DNA of 5,410 bases from JBGLNJ01 sp964353405. GTDB lineage: Bacteria > Chloroflexota > Anaerolineae > Fen-1058. The notes under the pieces were generated by a model. The model saw nothing but the letters and a program-made list of their open reading frames with translations, did not search any database and was not told where the DNA came from. Position 1 is the stretch's first letter. Each line of letters starts with the position of its first letter. Position numbers and translations under genes: made by a program. Positions 5,117 to 5,410 of this stretch are shown one piece after another. The DNA lies in NCBI GenBank assembly GCA_964353405.1, contig CAYGWJ010000353.1, positions 1 to 5,410 on the forward strand, in the 5' to 3' direction.

Positions 5117-5410
5117 GCGGGTCTCTCCGATCTTTAACAATTCCTGCAAATCATAATTGACGCTGGTCACGCCGAAATCGGGTTCACACTGGAACGGTCG
5201 GCGGATGTAACGCGGCTCGCGCACCCGGTCGCCATCCACCTCGACAATGGCAAGGATGAAATCATCCTGCTTGTTGAGCGCGGTCAGGATTTGCGTCTTG
5301 GAGACCGTCACGGTCGTGGAGCCAGGCGCTTTGCCCTTGACTTTGATAAAGAGCAAGCGATGATTGGCCGGGTCTTGCGATTCGATGTCGTAGCCAGGGT
5401 TATCGTGCGG
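4859..5410 (-). CDS. C-terminus of DUF3883 (NOV_C) protein, probably a helicase, fused to a nucleotidyltransferase-partner tail
   Basis: 183 residues are visible; the frame is open to the right edge and the N-terminus lies outside. Residues 1-94 match DUF3883: HDNPGYDIES, then LLFIKVKGK, the helical TQILTALNK, YIRRPFQCEPDFGVTSVNYD and LQELL. This domain usually ends large SNF2 or DEAD-type helicases in defence loci, so a helicase is likely but unseen. The fold belongs to the PD-(D/E)xK nuclease-like group. D8 is present, but the usual E-V-K reads K23-V-K25, so the nuclease-like site may be dead. Residues 99-183 form a second, helical module: ERVQIELLRQVPAWRKL, TVRTLALSGLRTRYPHA, ELRRRLADLCLGPELAARVYG. 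It resembles small proteins that usually form a separate gene directly before AbiEii-like nucleotidyltransferases. An internal ATG at its first residue has its own ribosome binding site, so it may also be made alone. The TGA overlaps the next start by one base. Confidence 0.82.
   Translation of the reverse strand, partial: PHDNPGYDIESQDPANHRLLFIKVKGKAPGSTTVTVSKTQILTALNKQDDFILAIVEVDGDRVREPRYIRRPFQCEPDFGVTSVNYDLQELLKIGETRMITLSPDTRPEAERVQIELLRQVPAWRKLHLLAQMNSTVRTLALSGLRTRYPHAAPAELRRRLADLCLGPELAARVYGPLEKDVN
5125..5128 (-). promoter_or_regulatory. Internal ribosome binding site within the DUF3883 fusion gene
   Basis: GGAG on the minus strand, within CGGAGAGACC, stands 8 bases before the in-frame ATG at 5116-5114. 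It sits exactly where the DUF3883 domain ends and the partner-like tail begins. It could be a relic of a formerly separate gene or a working internal start. Confidence 0.5.

Overview
The window reads as one bacterial minus-strand gene block, with every supported gene running from high to low coordinates. Shine-Dalgarno sequences, stop/start overlaps and high overall GC (roughly 60%) indicate a bacterium. The mix of palindromic repeats inside genes, a RAYT transposase, a heptanucleotide repeat and an AbiEii-like nucleotidyltransferase with its partner resembles repeat-rich environmental genomes such as Chloroflexota or Acidobacteriota. That placement is a guess.

Layout in transcription order: (1) 5410-4859, the C-terminal end of a protein carrying a DUF3883/NOV_C domain, most likely the tail of a large helicase lying outside the window. 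It is joined in frame to an 85-residue tail that resembles the small partner protein normally encoded just before AbiEii-like nucleotidyltransferases. (2) 4859-4284, that nucleotidyltransferase, overlapping the previous stop by one base. (3) 4287-3496, a RAYT (HUH/Y1 family transposase) whose start overlaps the nucleotidyltransferase stop as ATGA. Its N-terminal extension is encoded by four REP-like hairpins. (4) 3495-3414, an 82-base gap filled by a twin-hairpin repeat and a strong ribosome binding site. (5) 3413-528, a 961-residue DUF1156 family DNA methylase starting at TTG. (6) 458 to the left edge, an uncharacterised multi-pass membrane protein cut by the window.

The setting is a likely anti-phage or restriction-modification-like island. 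A DUF3883 helicase-type protein and a DUF1156 DPPY methylase are the kinds of parts found together in DISARM-like and helicase-methylase-ATPase defence loci. The methylase would mark host DNA, and the unseen helicase would act on foreign DNA. A toxin/antitoxin-like nucleotidyltransferase module has apparently been fused onto the helicase end, and a RAYT sits between that module and the methylase.

The most striking pattern is that small repeats have entered coding sequences without breaking frame. REP-like hairpins lie in the RAYT's own 5' end and after its stop, an inverted hairpin pair lies in the methylase gene, and a six-unit heptamer repeat lies nearby. Most of the hairpins share a TYCCCRGG-like flank although their stems differ, which makes them candidates for substrates of this RAYT or a relative. 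The methylase gene is also a GC mosaic, with its core near 52% GC between flanks near 65-70%.
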